NCBI GenBank assembly: GCA_030916665.1
Contig: JAUPWC010000138.1
Coordinates: 1 to 10,004 of the forward strand
Length of the DNA: 10,004 nucleotides
Direction of reading: 5' to 3'
DNA from: Verrucomicrobiota bacterium
GTDB taxonomy: Bacteria; Verrucomicrobiota; Verrucomicrobiia; Opitutales; Opitutaceae
Shown here: positions 1 to 7,284 of the stretch, piece by piece
Layout of the letters: every line of letters starts with the position of its first letter
Position numbering within the stretch: the first letter of the stretch is position 1
Position numbers and translations under genes: made by a program
The notes under the pieces: generated by a model
The model's input: only the letters and a program-made list of their open reading frames with translations
Databases searched by the model: none
Told to the model about the DNA's origin: nothing

Positions 1-15
1 GGGCAGGAGACGGGT

Positions 16-1248
16 TCAGGGGGCGAGGGTTACCTTGACGGGCGCGCGGAGGCGCGCAGCGCAGGCGGCAATATAGTCAGACCAGGCCTGTTTGCCGGTG
101 AATTCGCCCGCGCGTGACCAGCCGGCGCCGGCGAAATAGACGAGCGGCTTTCCGGGCACGGCCTTGGCGAGGAGAAGAAGATTGCGGTCGTCCTCGGCGT
201 AGCCGGCGAAGACGCCGGGGACCGCGATCACGGCGGTGCCAAGCTCGCCGTTGCTCTTCTGGGCCACCCACTGGCCGAGCGAGGCGTCGCCCTCCGTGCG
301 CAGCACGTCGATCACGGGCTCCTGGCCGCGATCGGCGGGATTCTTGTTCAGGCCGATGCCGACGGTGAGCTCCTTGGTGTTGCCGGTGGCGGCGAAGGTG
401 CTCTCGATGCGGTCGAGGTTGTGGCCGGCATCGACGATGAAGCGCTTGGTCTCGGAGACGTAGATGCCGCCCGCGGCCCAGGTGTCGTAGGTGAGCTCGA
501 AGATCGCGCGGATGGGGCCGTTGGCGAGGACGCGCGCGGACTTGAAGTTGCGGCCGACGTGCAGCGTCTTGCCGTCCCACACGCCGGTGCCGCCGCAGCC
601 GCGCGACGGGCCGACCTGATACATGTCCATGCCCTCGCCTTCGTCGATGTGGTAGTGGTCGTGCCCCTTGTTATACCAGCGGTCCACGATCGGGTAGCTG
701 ACGCGCTTGGACCAGACGTCGAGACCGCTGGTGACCAACACCTCTTTGACGACACCCTCGGGCGCGGGCGCGGCGAGCGCGGCGCCGTAGGTGCGGTGGG
801 CAACCTTGTCGTTCTCCCAACCAAAATCATCGAGGCGCTCCGGCACGAGGCGGGCGAATGCCTTCACCGGGAACGGCGGCGACACGGTCTCGCTCTTCTC
901 GACGGTGAAGGTGGCGGACTTCTCGCCCGCGGCGAAATCGTGCTGGAAGATCAGCTCGCCGTAGGCGATGCCCTCGTTCTTCGGGTCCTTGGCCTGCGGG
1001 GCGACGTTGGTAACCTGATAAGGCAGCACGCGGCCGGCGGCATCCTTCACCACGATCTTTTGGAGGTAGGCGCCGGGCAGCACCCGGTTCACCTCGCGCC
1101 ACGGCACGCTGATCGTCTCGGACGGACGCGCAATGGCGAGGTCGTGGGTGACGGTGATCGTGAGCTTGCTGGCGAAAACCGGGACGGCGACGATCGCCGC
1201 CGCGCAGAGACCGAGGAACGGGCGGAGGAGTTTCATGGGGGCTTTCAT
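16..1248 (-). CDS. Secreted DUF4861-family protein
   Basis: Predicted exported protein of about 410 residues, recognised as DUF4861, a family often found beside pectin and uronate genes; I know of no settled activity. The start at 1248 gives a signal peptide (residues 1-26, hydrophobic core FLGLCAAAIVAVPVFA, cleavage probably after VFA); a second Met at 1236 begins MKLLRP and is an equally good start. The frame stays open upstream to an ATG at 1350, but those 34 codons are just the translation of a REP-like palindrome, so I exclude them. Conserved-looking blocks are DDFGWENDKVAHRTYG (about 140-155) and a His/Asp/Glu-rich stretch HDHYHIDEGEGMDMY (about 196-210) followed by a Gly-rich loop, which could bind metal or sugar. 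It lies 113 bp downstream of kduD on the same strand, probably in the same transcript. Periplasmic action on uronate oligosaccharides is inference from context. Family call is fairly sure; function unknown. Confidence 0.8.
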   Translation of the reverse strand: MKAPMKLLRPFLGLCAAAIVAVPVFASKLTITVTHDLAIARPSETISVPWREVNRVLPGAYLQKIVVKDAAGRVLPYQVTNVAPQAKDPKNEGIAYGELIFQHDFAAGEKSATFTVEKSETVSPPFPVKAFARLVPERLDDFGWENDKVAHRTYGAALAAPAPEGVVKEVLVTSGLDVWSKRVSYPIVDRWYNKGHDHYHIDEGEGMDMYQVGPSRGCGGTGVWDGKTLHVGRNFKSARVLANGPIRAIFELTYDTWAAGGIYVSETKRFIVDAGHNLDRIESTFAATGNTKELTVGIGLNKNPADRGQEPVIDVLRTEGDASLGQWVAQKSNGELGTAVIAVPGVFAGYAEDDRNLLLLAKAVPGKPLVYFAGAGWSRAGEFTGKQAWSDYIAACAARLRAPVKVTLAP

Positions 1249-1250
1249 GC

Positions 1251-1325
1251 GGTGGAGCGCACTGACCCCAGTACGCTGGTTGGGGAGCCTTTGTTGCCAG
1301 CGCACTGGGGTCAGCGCGCTCCACC
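1251..1325. repeat. REP-like inverted pair, kduD-DUF4861 spacer
   Basis: Two 29-nt arms (1251-1279 and 1297-1325) are inverted copies matching at 27 of 29 positions, separated by a 17-nt loop (1280-1296). Each arm also folds on itself: around an ACCC/GGGT loop, CACTG-like and CAGTG-like halves pair with one mismatch or wobble, and each arm starts with GGTGGAG on its own 5' side. This looks like a pair of REP hairpins (a BIME) that could form either two small hairpins or one long stem. Outer flanks 1241-1250 and 1347-1356 are also inverted (9/10), possibly by chance. It fills most of the gap between the kduD stop and the DUF4861 start, and could stabilise mRNA or attenuate transcription. Genome-wide copy number cannot be judged from here. 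Confidence 0.8.
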
Positions 1326-1361
1326 TTTGGGATAACTCAGGCGCGGGCATGAAGGCATTGC

Positions 1362-2129
1362 TCAGCGCACCAGCCAGCCGCCATCGACGGCAAGAAGGTG
1401 TCCGTGCATGTAGTCGGAGGCCGGAGCGGCGAGAAAGACGACGGCACCCGCGAGGTCGGAGGGCGTGCCCCAGCGGCCGGCGGGGATGCGGGCGAGGATG
1501 GCGGCGTTGCGCTCGGGGTCGGCCTGGAGCGCGGCGGTGTTGTCGGTCGCCATGTAGCCGGGGGCGATGGCGTTGACGTTGACGCCGCGGGCCGCGAGCT
1601 CGTTGGCCATCGCGCGGGTGAGACCGGCGAGGGCGCTCTTGGCGGCAGTGTAGGACACGACGCGGATGCCGCCCTGGAAGGAGAGCATCGAGGCGATGTT
1701 GATGATCTTGCCCTTCGCGGAACGGTTCACCAGCTCGGCGGCGAAGCGCTGGCTGAGACGGAAGGCGCCGGTGAGGTTGATGTTCATCACGTCGTTCCAG
1801 TCAGTCTCGGAGAACTCGAGCAGGTTCGCACGCCGGATGATGCCGGCATTGTTGACGAGGATGTCGGCCCGGCCGAAGGTCTCGTAGGCGGCGGCCACGA
1901 TCTTGGCGGCGGCGGCCGGCGAGCCGACGTCGGCGGACACCACGGTGCTGCGGCGGCCGGCGGCGGCGATGGAGTTTTGCAGCGCGGACATGTCGCCGCG
2001 GGCGACGAGCACGAGGTCGGCGCCGGCTTCGGCGAGGGCCTGGGCCATGGCGGCGCCGAGACCGCGCGAGGCGCCGGTGACGATGGCAACCTTGCCGTTC
2101 AGACGGAAGGAATCGAGGAGCGCGGACAT
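1362..2129 (-). CDS. kduD: 2-dehydro-3-deoxy-D-gluconate 5-dehydrogenase (KduD)
   Basis: Cytoplasmic short-chain dehydrogenase/reductase of 255 residues that interconverts 3-deoxy-D-glycero-2,5-hexodiulosonate (DKII) and 2-keto-3-deoxygluconate with NAD(P)(H), the second step after lyase-generated unsaturated uronates. The SDR signatures are all visible: cofactor loop TGASRGLG (18-25), NNAG (93-96), catalytic Ser147 in INIASMLSFQGG, and Tyr160-x3-Lys164. KduD-specific stretches such as KIINIASMLSFQGGIR, VNAIAPGYMATDNT and the C-terminal VDGGWLVR match the E. coli KduD sequence as I remember it, which separates it from generic SDRs. Length is typical. It follows kduI on the same strand with a 93-bp gap holding a REP-like pair, so co-transcription is likely. 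The leader before the ATG (minus strand, CCTACCTGCTGATCC) has no Shine-Dalgarno sequence. Confident. Confidence 0.95.
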   Translation of the reverse strand: MSALLDSFRLNGKVAIVTGASRGLGAAMAQALAEAGADLVLVARGDMSALQNSIAAAGRRSTVVSADVGSPAAAAKIVAAAYETFGRADILVNNAGIIRRANLLEFSETDWNDVMNINLTGAFRLSQRFAAELVNRSAKGKIINIASMLSFQGGIRVVSYTAAKSALAGLTRAMANELAARGVNVNAIAPGYMATDNTAALQADPERNAAILARIPAGRWGTPSDLAGAVVFLAAPASDYMHGHLLAVDGGWLVR

Positions 2130-2139
2130 GGGATCAGCA

Positions 2140-2205
2140 GGTAGGGCGGACCGGCCCGGTCCGCCGATTTATGATTTGAGGCGCACCGGGCCGATGCGCC
2201 CTGCC
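2140..2205. repeat. REP-like inverted pair with covarying stems, kduI-kduD spacer
   Basis: Copy 1 is 2140-2165 on the plus strand and copy 2 is 2180-2205 on the minus strand; they match at 22 of 26 positions. Both fold into a 10-bp stem with a single central C (in practice a small loop). The differences keep the stem: unit positions 10/22 are G-C in copy 1 and C-G in copy 2, and 12/20 are C-G versus T-G. Copy 1 begins GGTAGGG, so a GTAG tetranucleotide sits just 5' of the stem, as in REP elements handled by REP-associated tyrosine transposases; copy 2 has GCAG there. An AT-rich 14-nt spacer (GATTTATGATTTGA) separates them. It probably acts as an mRNA-stabilising or attenuating structure between kduI and kduD. 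Confidence 0.85.
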
Positions 2206-2222
2206 CTTGGACCGAAGGGATT

Positions 2223-3053
2223 TCATCGGAGCTGGGCGACCGGCGCGGGGTCCATGTCGGCGAATTCCTGGTTCTCGCCGCCCATGCCCCAGACGAAGCC
2301 GTAGGCGGCGGTGCCGACGCCGCAGTGGATGGACCACGGCGGGGAGAGCACGGCCTCGAGGTCGCGCACCACGAGGTGGCGCGTCGAATGCGGCTGGCCC
2401 ATGAAGTGGAAGACCGCGGCGTTGGCCGGGACCGAAAAATAGCAATACACCTCCGAGCGGCGGAGATGCGTGTGCGGCGGCATGGTGTTCCAGACGCAGC
2501 CCGGCTCGAGGCGGGTGAAACCCATGACGAGCTGGCAGGTGGGGAAAGCGGCCGGGTGGATGAGCTTGTAGAGCGTGCGCTCGTTGCCGCCCTCGCGGGT
2601 GCCGAGGCGGTCGGCCTTGGCGTCCTTCACCGGGATGTGCCGGACCGGGTAGGCGGTGTGCGCCGGGTAGGACAGGAAATAGAAGCGCGCCGGCTGGTCG
2701 GCCGACTGCGAGCTGAAGGTGACGGCCTTGACCCCGCGGCCGAGGTAAAGCGCGTCGAGCGGCGCCATGGCGTGGGTCGTGCCGTCGGCGACGATGGTGC
2801 CGGGGCCGCCGAGATTGATCACGCCGGCTTCGCGGCGTTCGAGACAGTAGGCACTGCGGAGCTCGGGCTCGTTGGGCAGCGCGAGGGATTCGGCGGCGGG
2901 CACGATGCCACCGACGACCGTGCGGTCGGTTTCCCAGTATCGCATCCGCACCTCGCCGGGCTGGAAGAGGCCGCTGATGAGAAACTCGGCACGGAGTTCC
3001 TCCGTCGGCAGCGTCTGGATGGAGCGCGGGTTGCTGGTCTGGTGGATGTGCAT
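2223..3053 (-). CDS. kduI: 5-dehydro-4-deoxy-D-glucuronate isomerase (KduI)
   Basis: Cytoplasmic cupin-fold isomerase of 276 residues (family usual about 278) that converts 5-keto-4-deoxyuronate (DKI) to DKII, feeding KduD. The family zinc site is present: His194 and His196 in MPPHTHLRRSEVY, Glu201, and His243 in PPWSIHCGVGT, matching the His-x-His, Glu, His ligand set known for E. coli KduI. Other family stretches include GLFQPGEVRMRYWETDR (about 28-44), MAPLDALYLGRG (about 96-107) and VWGMGGENQEFADMD near the C-terminus. The start MHIHQ at 3053 is the usual N-terminus of the family. Its leader is pyrimidine-rich with no Shine-Dalgarno sequence. It lies 112 bp downstream of the receptor stop, across a strong hairpin, and 93 bp before kduD. 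No copy of the putative IclR operator lies directly upstream, so its expression depends either on read-through from the receptor promoter or on a promoter I cannot see. Confidence 0.96.
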   Translation of the reverse strand: MHIHQTSNPRSIQTLPTEELRAEFLISGLFQPGEVRMRYWETDRTVVGGIVPAAESLALPNEPELRSAYCLERREAGVINLGGPGTIVADGTTHAMAPLDALYLGRGVKAVTFSSQSADQPARFYFLSYPAHTAYPVRHIPVKDAKADRLGTREGGNERTLYKLIHPAAFPTCQLVMGFTRLEPGCVWNTMPPHTHLRRSEVYCYFSVPANAAVFHFMGQPHSTRHLVVRDLEAVLSPPWSIHCGVGTAAYGFVWGMGGENQEFADMDPAPVAQLR

Positions 3054-3101
3054 GAGAGCGGAAAGGAAGCGGACGGATTGCCAGTTGTCCTCCTCTCCCC
3101 A

Positions 3102-3134
3102 GAAAAGCTGCCCGGGGCATTTGCCCCGGGCAGC
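3102..3134 (-). terminator. GC-rich hairpin plus T-run between receptor gene and kduI
   Basis: A perfect 12- to 13-bp inverted repeat (arms 3107-3119 and 3122-3134, core GCTGCCCGGGGC) lies 32 nt past the receptor stop codon. Read on the minus strand, the stem is followed directly by TTTTCT, the layout of an intrinsic terminator. It would end or reduce transcription after the receptor gene and before kduI. The T-run is short (four Ts), so partial termination or protection of the upstream mRNA 3' end is also plausible. Confidence 0.75.
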
Positions 3135-3165
3135 GTGATCGGAAGGAAGGCTGGCGGCGGTCGGG

Positions 3166-6100
3166 TTAGAACGAACCCTTGATGCCGACGCTGCAGGCGA
3201 TGCCGAACTCCTCGTGGCGGAAGCTCTTCGAGTAGGTCGGGCTCACGTCGTTGTAGCGCTGGAGCACCTGCTGCTTGTTGAACAGGTTGCGCACACCGGC
3301 GAAGAGCGCCATGTTCTTGGTGATCTTCACCTCGCCGCTGACGTCCACGAAGGTGCGGGGAGCATAGTATTCGTAGAAGCCGGCGGTGGCGCCGTATTGG
3401 GCGCCGGTCTGAGGGGCGTTCTTCTGGCGGCCGCGGTAGTTGAAGGTCAGGTTGGCCGAGAAGGGCTTCTTGCTGAAGCCGATGTTGAAGTTGCCCGTCT
3501 CCTCGATGAAACCGCGGAAGTCGGGAGCATTGGGTCCGCCAAGACGGAGCTTGGTGCCGTTGAGCTTCACCGTGAAGTATTTGCCCCAGCCCGGCAGGAA
3601 GGTCAGCGGGCGGATGAGGTTGAACTCGGCGCCCTCGATCGTGGCGTCGCCGACGTTGACCGTGGTGGTCACGCCCCAGCCGATGTAGCGATCATCGAGC
3701 CCGAGCTCGTTGGCGAGCGCGGCATCAACGGTGCCACCGCGCGAACCCCAGAAGTCGGAGAGGTCTTTCTTGAAGACGCCGCCGCTGATCAGACCGCCTT
3801 CCTTGAAGTAATACTCGAGGGAGAGGTCATAGTTCTGGCCGGTCCAGGGACGAAGCGCGGTGTTGCGCACCGTGATCGTGCCCGGGTTGTTGATCGGGTC
3901 GGTATCATCCTCGTTGATAGTCGTGTTCGGGATGATGTTGGCGTAGTCGGGACGACCGAAGGTCTTGGCGTAGGCAAAACGGATCAGGAAGTCGTTCGTG
4001 ACGTTGTAAGTCAGATGGACGCTCGGGTAGTAGCCATCGTAGCTGCGATCGCTCTCAAACGCACGCTCCTGACGAACAAGGTAGAGCTCCTGAAGCGAAC
4101 CGACTGCACCGGCGTCGACGCGACGCACCCGCTGAACGCCGGCCGTGACGGAATCACCGTCCACGAACGAACCGTCAGAATTGCGCTGCCAGACGTTATC
4201 CGCATTCACCAGCAAGCCTTTGCCCTGATCCTCGGTCTTTTCGTAGCGCACGCCAGCAACGAAACCGAGCTTGTTATTGAGCAGCTGGCCCTCGAACTGG
4301 ACGTAGCCGGCGGTGACCATCTCGGAGATGCGCTCCGAACCGTTGATGCGGTTGGTCTCGGAGGTCACGTCATTGTAGCGGAAGTAACCCGGATTGGACA
4401 CGCGGGTCTGCGCGAGCAGGTAGGGGTTGATCCACTGGATGGGCTGATAGCTCCAGAAGGGGTCCTGGTTGAAGTAGGTGGTGTCAATGTAGGGCGCGGC
4501 GCTGTCATCGGCCGTGTTGGCGACGCCGTCGGCGCCCACGAAGGTGTAGTTGTTGCCCTGACGGCGGTTATCGCGGGTCTCTTCCCACACGCTGGCACCG
4601 GCCTTCACGCTGAGCGGGAACCCGACGTCGAGCTGACGCTCCACGTCCACCCGACCCTGCAGCATGGTGGCGAAGCCGTCCACCGGATCATCGGTGAGGG
4701 TGCCGAGGCGGTAGCCGGCGAGGCTGTTGGGGTTGAGGGCAGTACCGACGGCGTCGCGGGCGACCCAGACGAGGCTGTCGTCCTTGATGTTGAAGGCGCT
4801 GACGGTGCTGACGTTCTGGAGGGTGGTGCCGACGTTGGCGAAGTGGCCGCGGCCGAGGACGCGATACCAGGAACGGGACTTGGCGTAGGAGATGCCGGAA
4901 TCAACCTTCCAATCACCGACGCGGAGCTCGTGATCGACCTTCGCGGCAAAGGTGTTGCCGAGCTTGTCGCGGAACGAGCTGCCCTGCGTGACGGAGGCGC
5001 GGCCGAAGGCCGAGGTCACGAAGTCCGGACCCCACTGGAGGGAGTTGCGGCCCGTGGTGGAAGGGGTGGCGGTCGTGCCGATGTTGAAGTTCAGGTTACG
5101 GTTGCCGAAGAACGTCTTGTAGTAGTTGTTCTGGAAGGCAACGGAGAGCACCTGGTTGTCAGTGACCTTCCAGTCGGCCTTCACGCCGATGGAGGCGCGG
5201 TTGGTTGTCTTGGGACCGTCCTGCAACTGCCACTGCTGGAGGTAGGGATTGGAAGCCGTGGCGCCCGCCTGGGCGTAATTCCAGGTCGGCTGCCAGCGGT
5301 GCTGCTCGACATACTGGTTCGAGGACAGGCCGGTGATGACGATGCCGAAGCGGTCGCTGAGCGGCAGGGTGTAGTCGAAGTCAAAGTTCGGGAGAATCTT
5401 GAAGCTGTTGGTGGACCGGGGGCCGGGGGTCTTCTTCAAGTCGAAGTTCTCGTTGTTGCCGTTCATGTAGAAGCGGTAGTTCAGCTGCGCGCCCTTGCGC
5501 TCGAAGGCGTTCTTCGAGACGAAGTTGATCGTGCCGCCGAGCGAGTCGGCCGGCATGTCGGGCGTCGGGACCTTCGAGACTTCCGAGCGGGAGGTGTTGT
5601 TGATCGAGACCTGCTCGAACTCGAACACGCGGCCGGAGTTGCCGGAGGCCGAGCTGGTCATGCGCATGCCGTCCCAATAGACGTTGGTGAACTGGGAGGC
5701 GAAACCGCGGACCGAGACGGTGCGGACGTCGGCGGCGACGTAATCGACGGTGATGCCGGGGAGATACTTGAGGAACTCGCCGGGATTGCCCTCGTTGATG
5801 GTGCCGAAGGAGTCGGAGGACATGACCACCTTGACGTTCGGCGCGTGGCGCTGCTCGTTGGTGGCGAGGGCGTCGCCCTCGTATTCGCGCTGGCTCTCGA
5901 TCACAAAGGTGTCGAGCACGAGCGTCTTGTCATCACCATAGCGCGCAGCGCTGGTGAGCTCGACATCCAGGAGCGTGAATTCGCCCGCGATGACATCAAC
6001 ACTTAGGGTGGAGGCATCGAGGCCGGTGTAGGAGACGTTAAGCTTGGCCGGACCGGCGGGCAGCGACAGGCGGTAAGCGCCGGTCTGGTCGGTGAGGGTC

Positions 6101-6330
6101 GAGATGTTGGTGCCCTCGACGGTCACCATGGCCTTCTCAAGGTAGCGGTTGTTGCCGACGTTGAGCACGCGGCCATAGACGGTGCCGGTCGCGGCTTGCG
6201 CCAGGGCCGAACCGGTCAGGCACAGCGCCAGCGCGACCGCAACGAGGTAGCGGACGGCGGAGAACGCGGACGGGGCCGCGGAGAGGTGGACACGCGCAGA
6301 GCGCCGCCACTGAATCAGGGTAGCATCCAT
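3166..6330 (-). CDS. TonB-dependent receptor, probably for oligouronides
   Basis: Outer-membrane TonB-dependent active transporter of about 1054 residues from the ATG at 6330. Visible parts in order: a long signal peptide (about 1-45, core YLVAVALALCLTGSALAQ); a carboxypeptidase-regulatory-like domain (about 48-127, GTVYGRVLN through DQTGAYRLSLPAG); a TonB-box-like stretch LDTFVIES (about 139-146); a plug domain (about 165-275, with GEFLKYLPGITVDYV, VSVRGF and DSLGGTINFVSKNAF); then a long beta-barrel ending in a terminal Phe (GIKGSF). The frame stays open to a GTG at 6393, but that would overlap the palindromic operator and put 21 extra residues before an already long signal peptide, so I prefer 6330. 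There is no SusD-like partner, as is common in Verrucomicrobiota and unlike Bacteroidota. Substrate specificity is inferred only from the uronate genes around it. The putative IclR operator lies 58 bp upstream of the ATG. Confidence 0.92.
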   Translation of the reverse strand: MDATLIQWRRSARVHLSAAPSAFSAVRYLVAVALALCLTGSALAQAATGTVYGRVLNVGNNRYLEKAMVTVEGTNISTLTDQTGAYRLSLPAGPAKLNVSYTGLDASTLSVDVIAGEFTLLDVELTSAARYGDDKTLVLDTFVIESQREYEGDALATNEQRHAPNVKVVMSSDSFGTINEGNPGEFLKYLPGITVDYVAADVRTVSVRGFASQFTNVYWDGMRMTSSASGNSGRVFEFEQVSINNTSRSEVSKVPTPDMPADSLGGTINFVSKNAFERKGAQLNYRFYMNGNNENFDLKKTPGPRSTNSFKILPNFDFDYTLPLSDRFGIVITGLSSNQYVEQHRWQPTWNYAQAGATASNPYLQQWQLQDGPKTTNRASIGVKADWKVTDNQVLSVAFQNNYYKTFFGNRNLNFNIGTTATPSTTGRNSLQWGPDFVTSAFGRASVTQGSSFRDKLGNTFAAKVDHELRVGDWKVDSGISYAKSRSWYRVLGRGHFANVGTTLQNVSTVSAFNIKDDSLVWVARDAVGTALNPNSLAGYRLGTLTDDPVDGFATMLQGRVDVERQLDVGFPLSVKAGASVWEETRDNRRQGNNYTFVGADGVANTADDSAAPYIDTTYFNQDPFWSYQPIQWINPYLLAQTRVSNPGYFRYNDVTSETNRINGSERISEMVTAGYVQFEGQLLNNKLGFVAGVRYEKTEDQGKGLLVNADNVWQRNSDGSFVDGDSVTAGVQRVRRVDAGAVGSLQELYLVRQERAFESDRSYDGYYPSVHLTYNVTNDFLIRFAYAKTFGRPDYANIIPNTTINEDDTDPINNPGTITVRNTALRPWTGQNYDLSLEYYFKEGGLISGGVFKKDLSDFWGSRGGTVDAALANELGLDDRYIGWGVTTTVNVGDATIEGAEFNLIRPLTFLPGWGKYFTVKLNGTKLRLGGPNAPDFRGFIEETGNFNIGFSKKPFSANLTFNYRGRQKNAPQTGAQYGATAGFYEYYAPRTFVDVSGEVKITKNMALFAGVRNLFNKQQVLQRYNDVSPTYSKSFRHEEFGIACSVGIKGSF

Positions 6331-6388
6331 TAGGGTCAGGGTTTGGGGGTGATAGGTATCAGCGAAAGCGCCGCAAAAGAAGATGCGT

Positions 6389-6419
6389 TTCACTAATGAA
6401 CTTGATATTCAGTTTTGAA
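6389..6419. promoter_or_regulatory. Putative IclR/KdgR-like operator, copy B
   Basis: Four tetramer half-sites are arranged TTCA-N4-TGAA-N7-TTCA-N4-TGAA (6389-6392, 6397-6400, 6408-6411, 6416-6419), a palindromic layout in an AT-rich stretch. The same 31-bp arrangement occurs at 7784-7814, with 22 of 31 bases identical. It lies almost exactly midway between the receptor ATG (58 bp) and the iclR ATG (59 bp), so one bound protein could control both divergent genes and autoregulate iclR. The inner TGAA-N7-TTCA matches the outer half-sites of the proteobacterial KdgR box as I remember it. The 7-bp centre is not itself palindromic here. IclR binding is inference. Confidence 0.65.
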
Positions 6420-6478
6420 CTTCACAATCTCCTCGGCAAGCAAATTTTTCAGCCGCACGCACACCCCCACCCGTCGCA

Positions 6479-7282
6479 ATGAAACGCCCCGCCTCCGCCC
6501 GCGAAGCGCCTTCACTGGAACGCTACGTCATCCCCAATCTCCGCAACGCCTGTCTCATCATGAAGCTGCTTGCGCAGCATCCCGAAGGCCTCAAGGCCGC
6601 CGAGATCGCCCGCACGCTCAAGCTGCCCGTCACGACCACGCTGCGCATCATGGCGACGCTGCAGCTCGAGGGTTATGCCCGCAAGATGGAGGGCCGCTTC
6701 GAACTCGGCCCCGTGCTCATCCACCTGGGCAACGCCTCGCTCGCCGGCACGGAGATCCGCACGGCCGCGCTGCCGATCCTCCAGCAGCTCACGGCCCGCA
6801 CCGACGAGACCGCCCACCTCGCCGTGCCCTGCGACGACCACTCACTCATTGTCGCCGTGCAGGACAGCCCCCACCCGCTCCGCGCCTCCTCGAGACCGGG
6901 CTCGCTCACCGAGCTGCACTGCTCTTCCACGGGCAAGACTTTCATCGCCTTTCTCCACCACCTGCGCCTGGAGGAACTGTTCGGCAAGAGCCACCTCACC
7001 AAGCGCACGCCCCGCACCCAGGACACGCTGGCCGAGGTGAAGCGCGAGGCCGCCCTCACGCGCAAGCGCGGCTTCAGCCTCGACGACGAGGAATTCAACC
7101 TCGGCGTCCGCTGCTGCGCCGCACCGGTGTATTCCTCCGACGGCGGTGTCGTGGCCGCCATCGGCATCACGGCCGCAACCGTGCGGTTCACGCCGGAGCG
7201 CATCCCCGAGATCGGAGCCATCGTGACCGACTGCGCCATCCAGCTGTCGCGCTCGTTGGGTTACCACGCACTGAGCCGGTAG
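6479..7282 (+). CDS. IclR-family transcriptional regulator, KdgR-like by context
   Basis: Cytoplasmic DNA-binding regulator of 267 residues with the two-domain IclR layout. The N-terminal winged helix-turn-helix is at about 21-85 (AAEIARTLKLPVTTTLRIMATLQLEGY at 40-66, then the wing and GPVLIHLG). The C-terminal effector-binding domain spans about 95-260, with the family stretches SSTGKTFIAF (149-158), RGFSLDDEE (197-205) and the strand-rich CCAAPVYSSDGGVVAAIGIT (212-231). Length is normal for IclR proteins. It is divergent from the receptor and placed between two copies of a 31-bp palindrome, so it probably senses a pathway intermediate such as KDG, as KdgR does, and controls both blocks. The ligand, and whether it represses or activates, cannot be read from sequence. 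The ATG at 6479 follows a C/A-rich leader without a Shine-Dalgarno sequence. Family call is secure; the KdgR role is inference. Confidence 0.92.
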   Translation: MKRPASAREAPSLERYVIPNLRNACLIMKLLAQHPEGLKAAEIARTLKLPVTTTLRIMATLQLEGYARKMEGRFELGPVLIHLGNASLAGTEIRTAALPILQQLTARTDETAHLAVPCDDHSLIVAVQDSPHPLRASSRPGSLTELHCSSTGKTFIAFLHHLRLEELFGKSHLTKRTPRTQDTLAEVKREAALTRKRGFSLDDEEFNLGVRCCAAPVYSSDGGVVAAIGITAATVRFTPERIPEIGAIVTDCAIQLSRSLGYHALSR

Positions 7283-7284
7283 GC

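Noticed and set aside
421..1335. Long plus-strand frames opposite the DUF4861 and kduD genes (also 1398-2144 and 2325-3182)
   Set aside because: Each mirrors a recognised minus-strand gene and has biased low-complexity composition, so these are not separate genes.
1249..1350. N-terminal 34-residue extension of the DUF4861 protein from an ATG at 1350
   Set aside because: The extension is encoded by both arms of the REP-like palindrome, and a good signal peptide begins only at 1248 or 1236.
3214..6006. A 930-codon open frame on the plus strand opposite the receptor gene
   Set aside because: It is antisense to a clearly conserved receptor, is low in complexity (Val/Gly/Ala/Glu-rich) and resembles no family; long antisense frames are expected in GC-rich genes with strong codon bias.
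6331..6393. GTG start at 6393 for the TonB-dependent receptor
   Set aside because: It would overlap the palindromic operator and add 21 residues before a signal peptide that already has a plausible start at 6330.
6394..6478. Sigma-70-like promoter hexamers in the receptor/iclR gap and the VOC/kdgA gap
   Set aside because: TTGATA (6402-6407) and TTGCGA (7826-7831) can be read as -35 boxes, but no convincing -10 box lies at proper spacing; consensus use in this phylum is uncertain, so no promoter is called.
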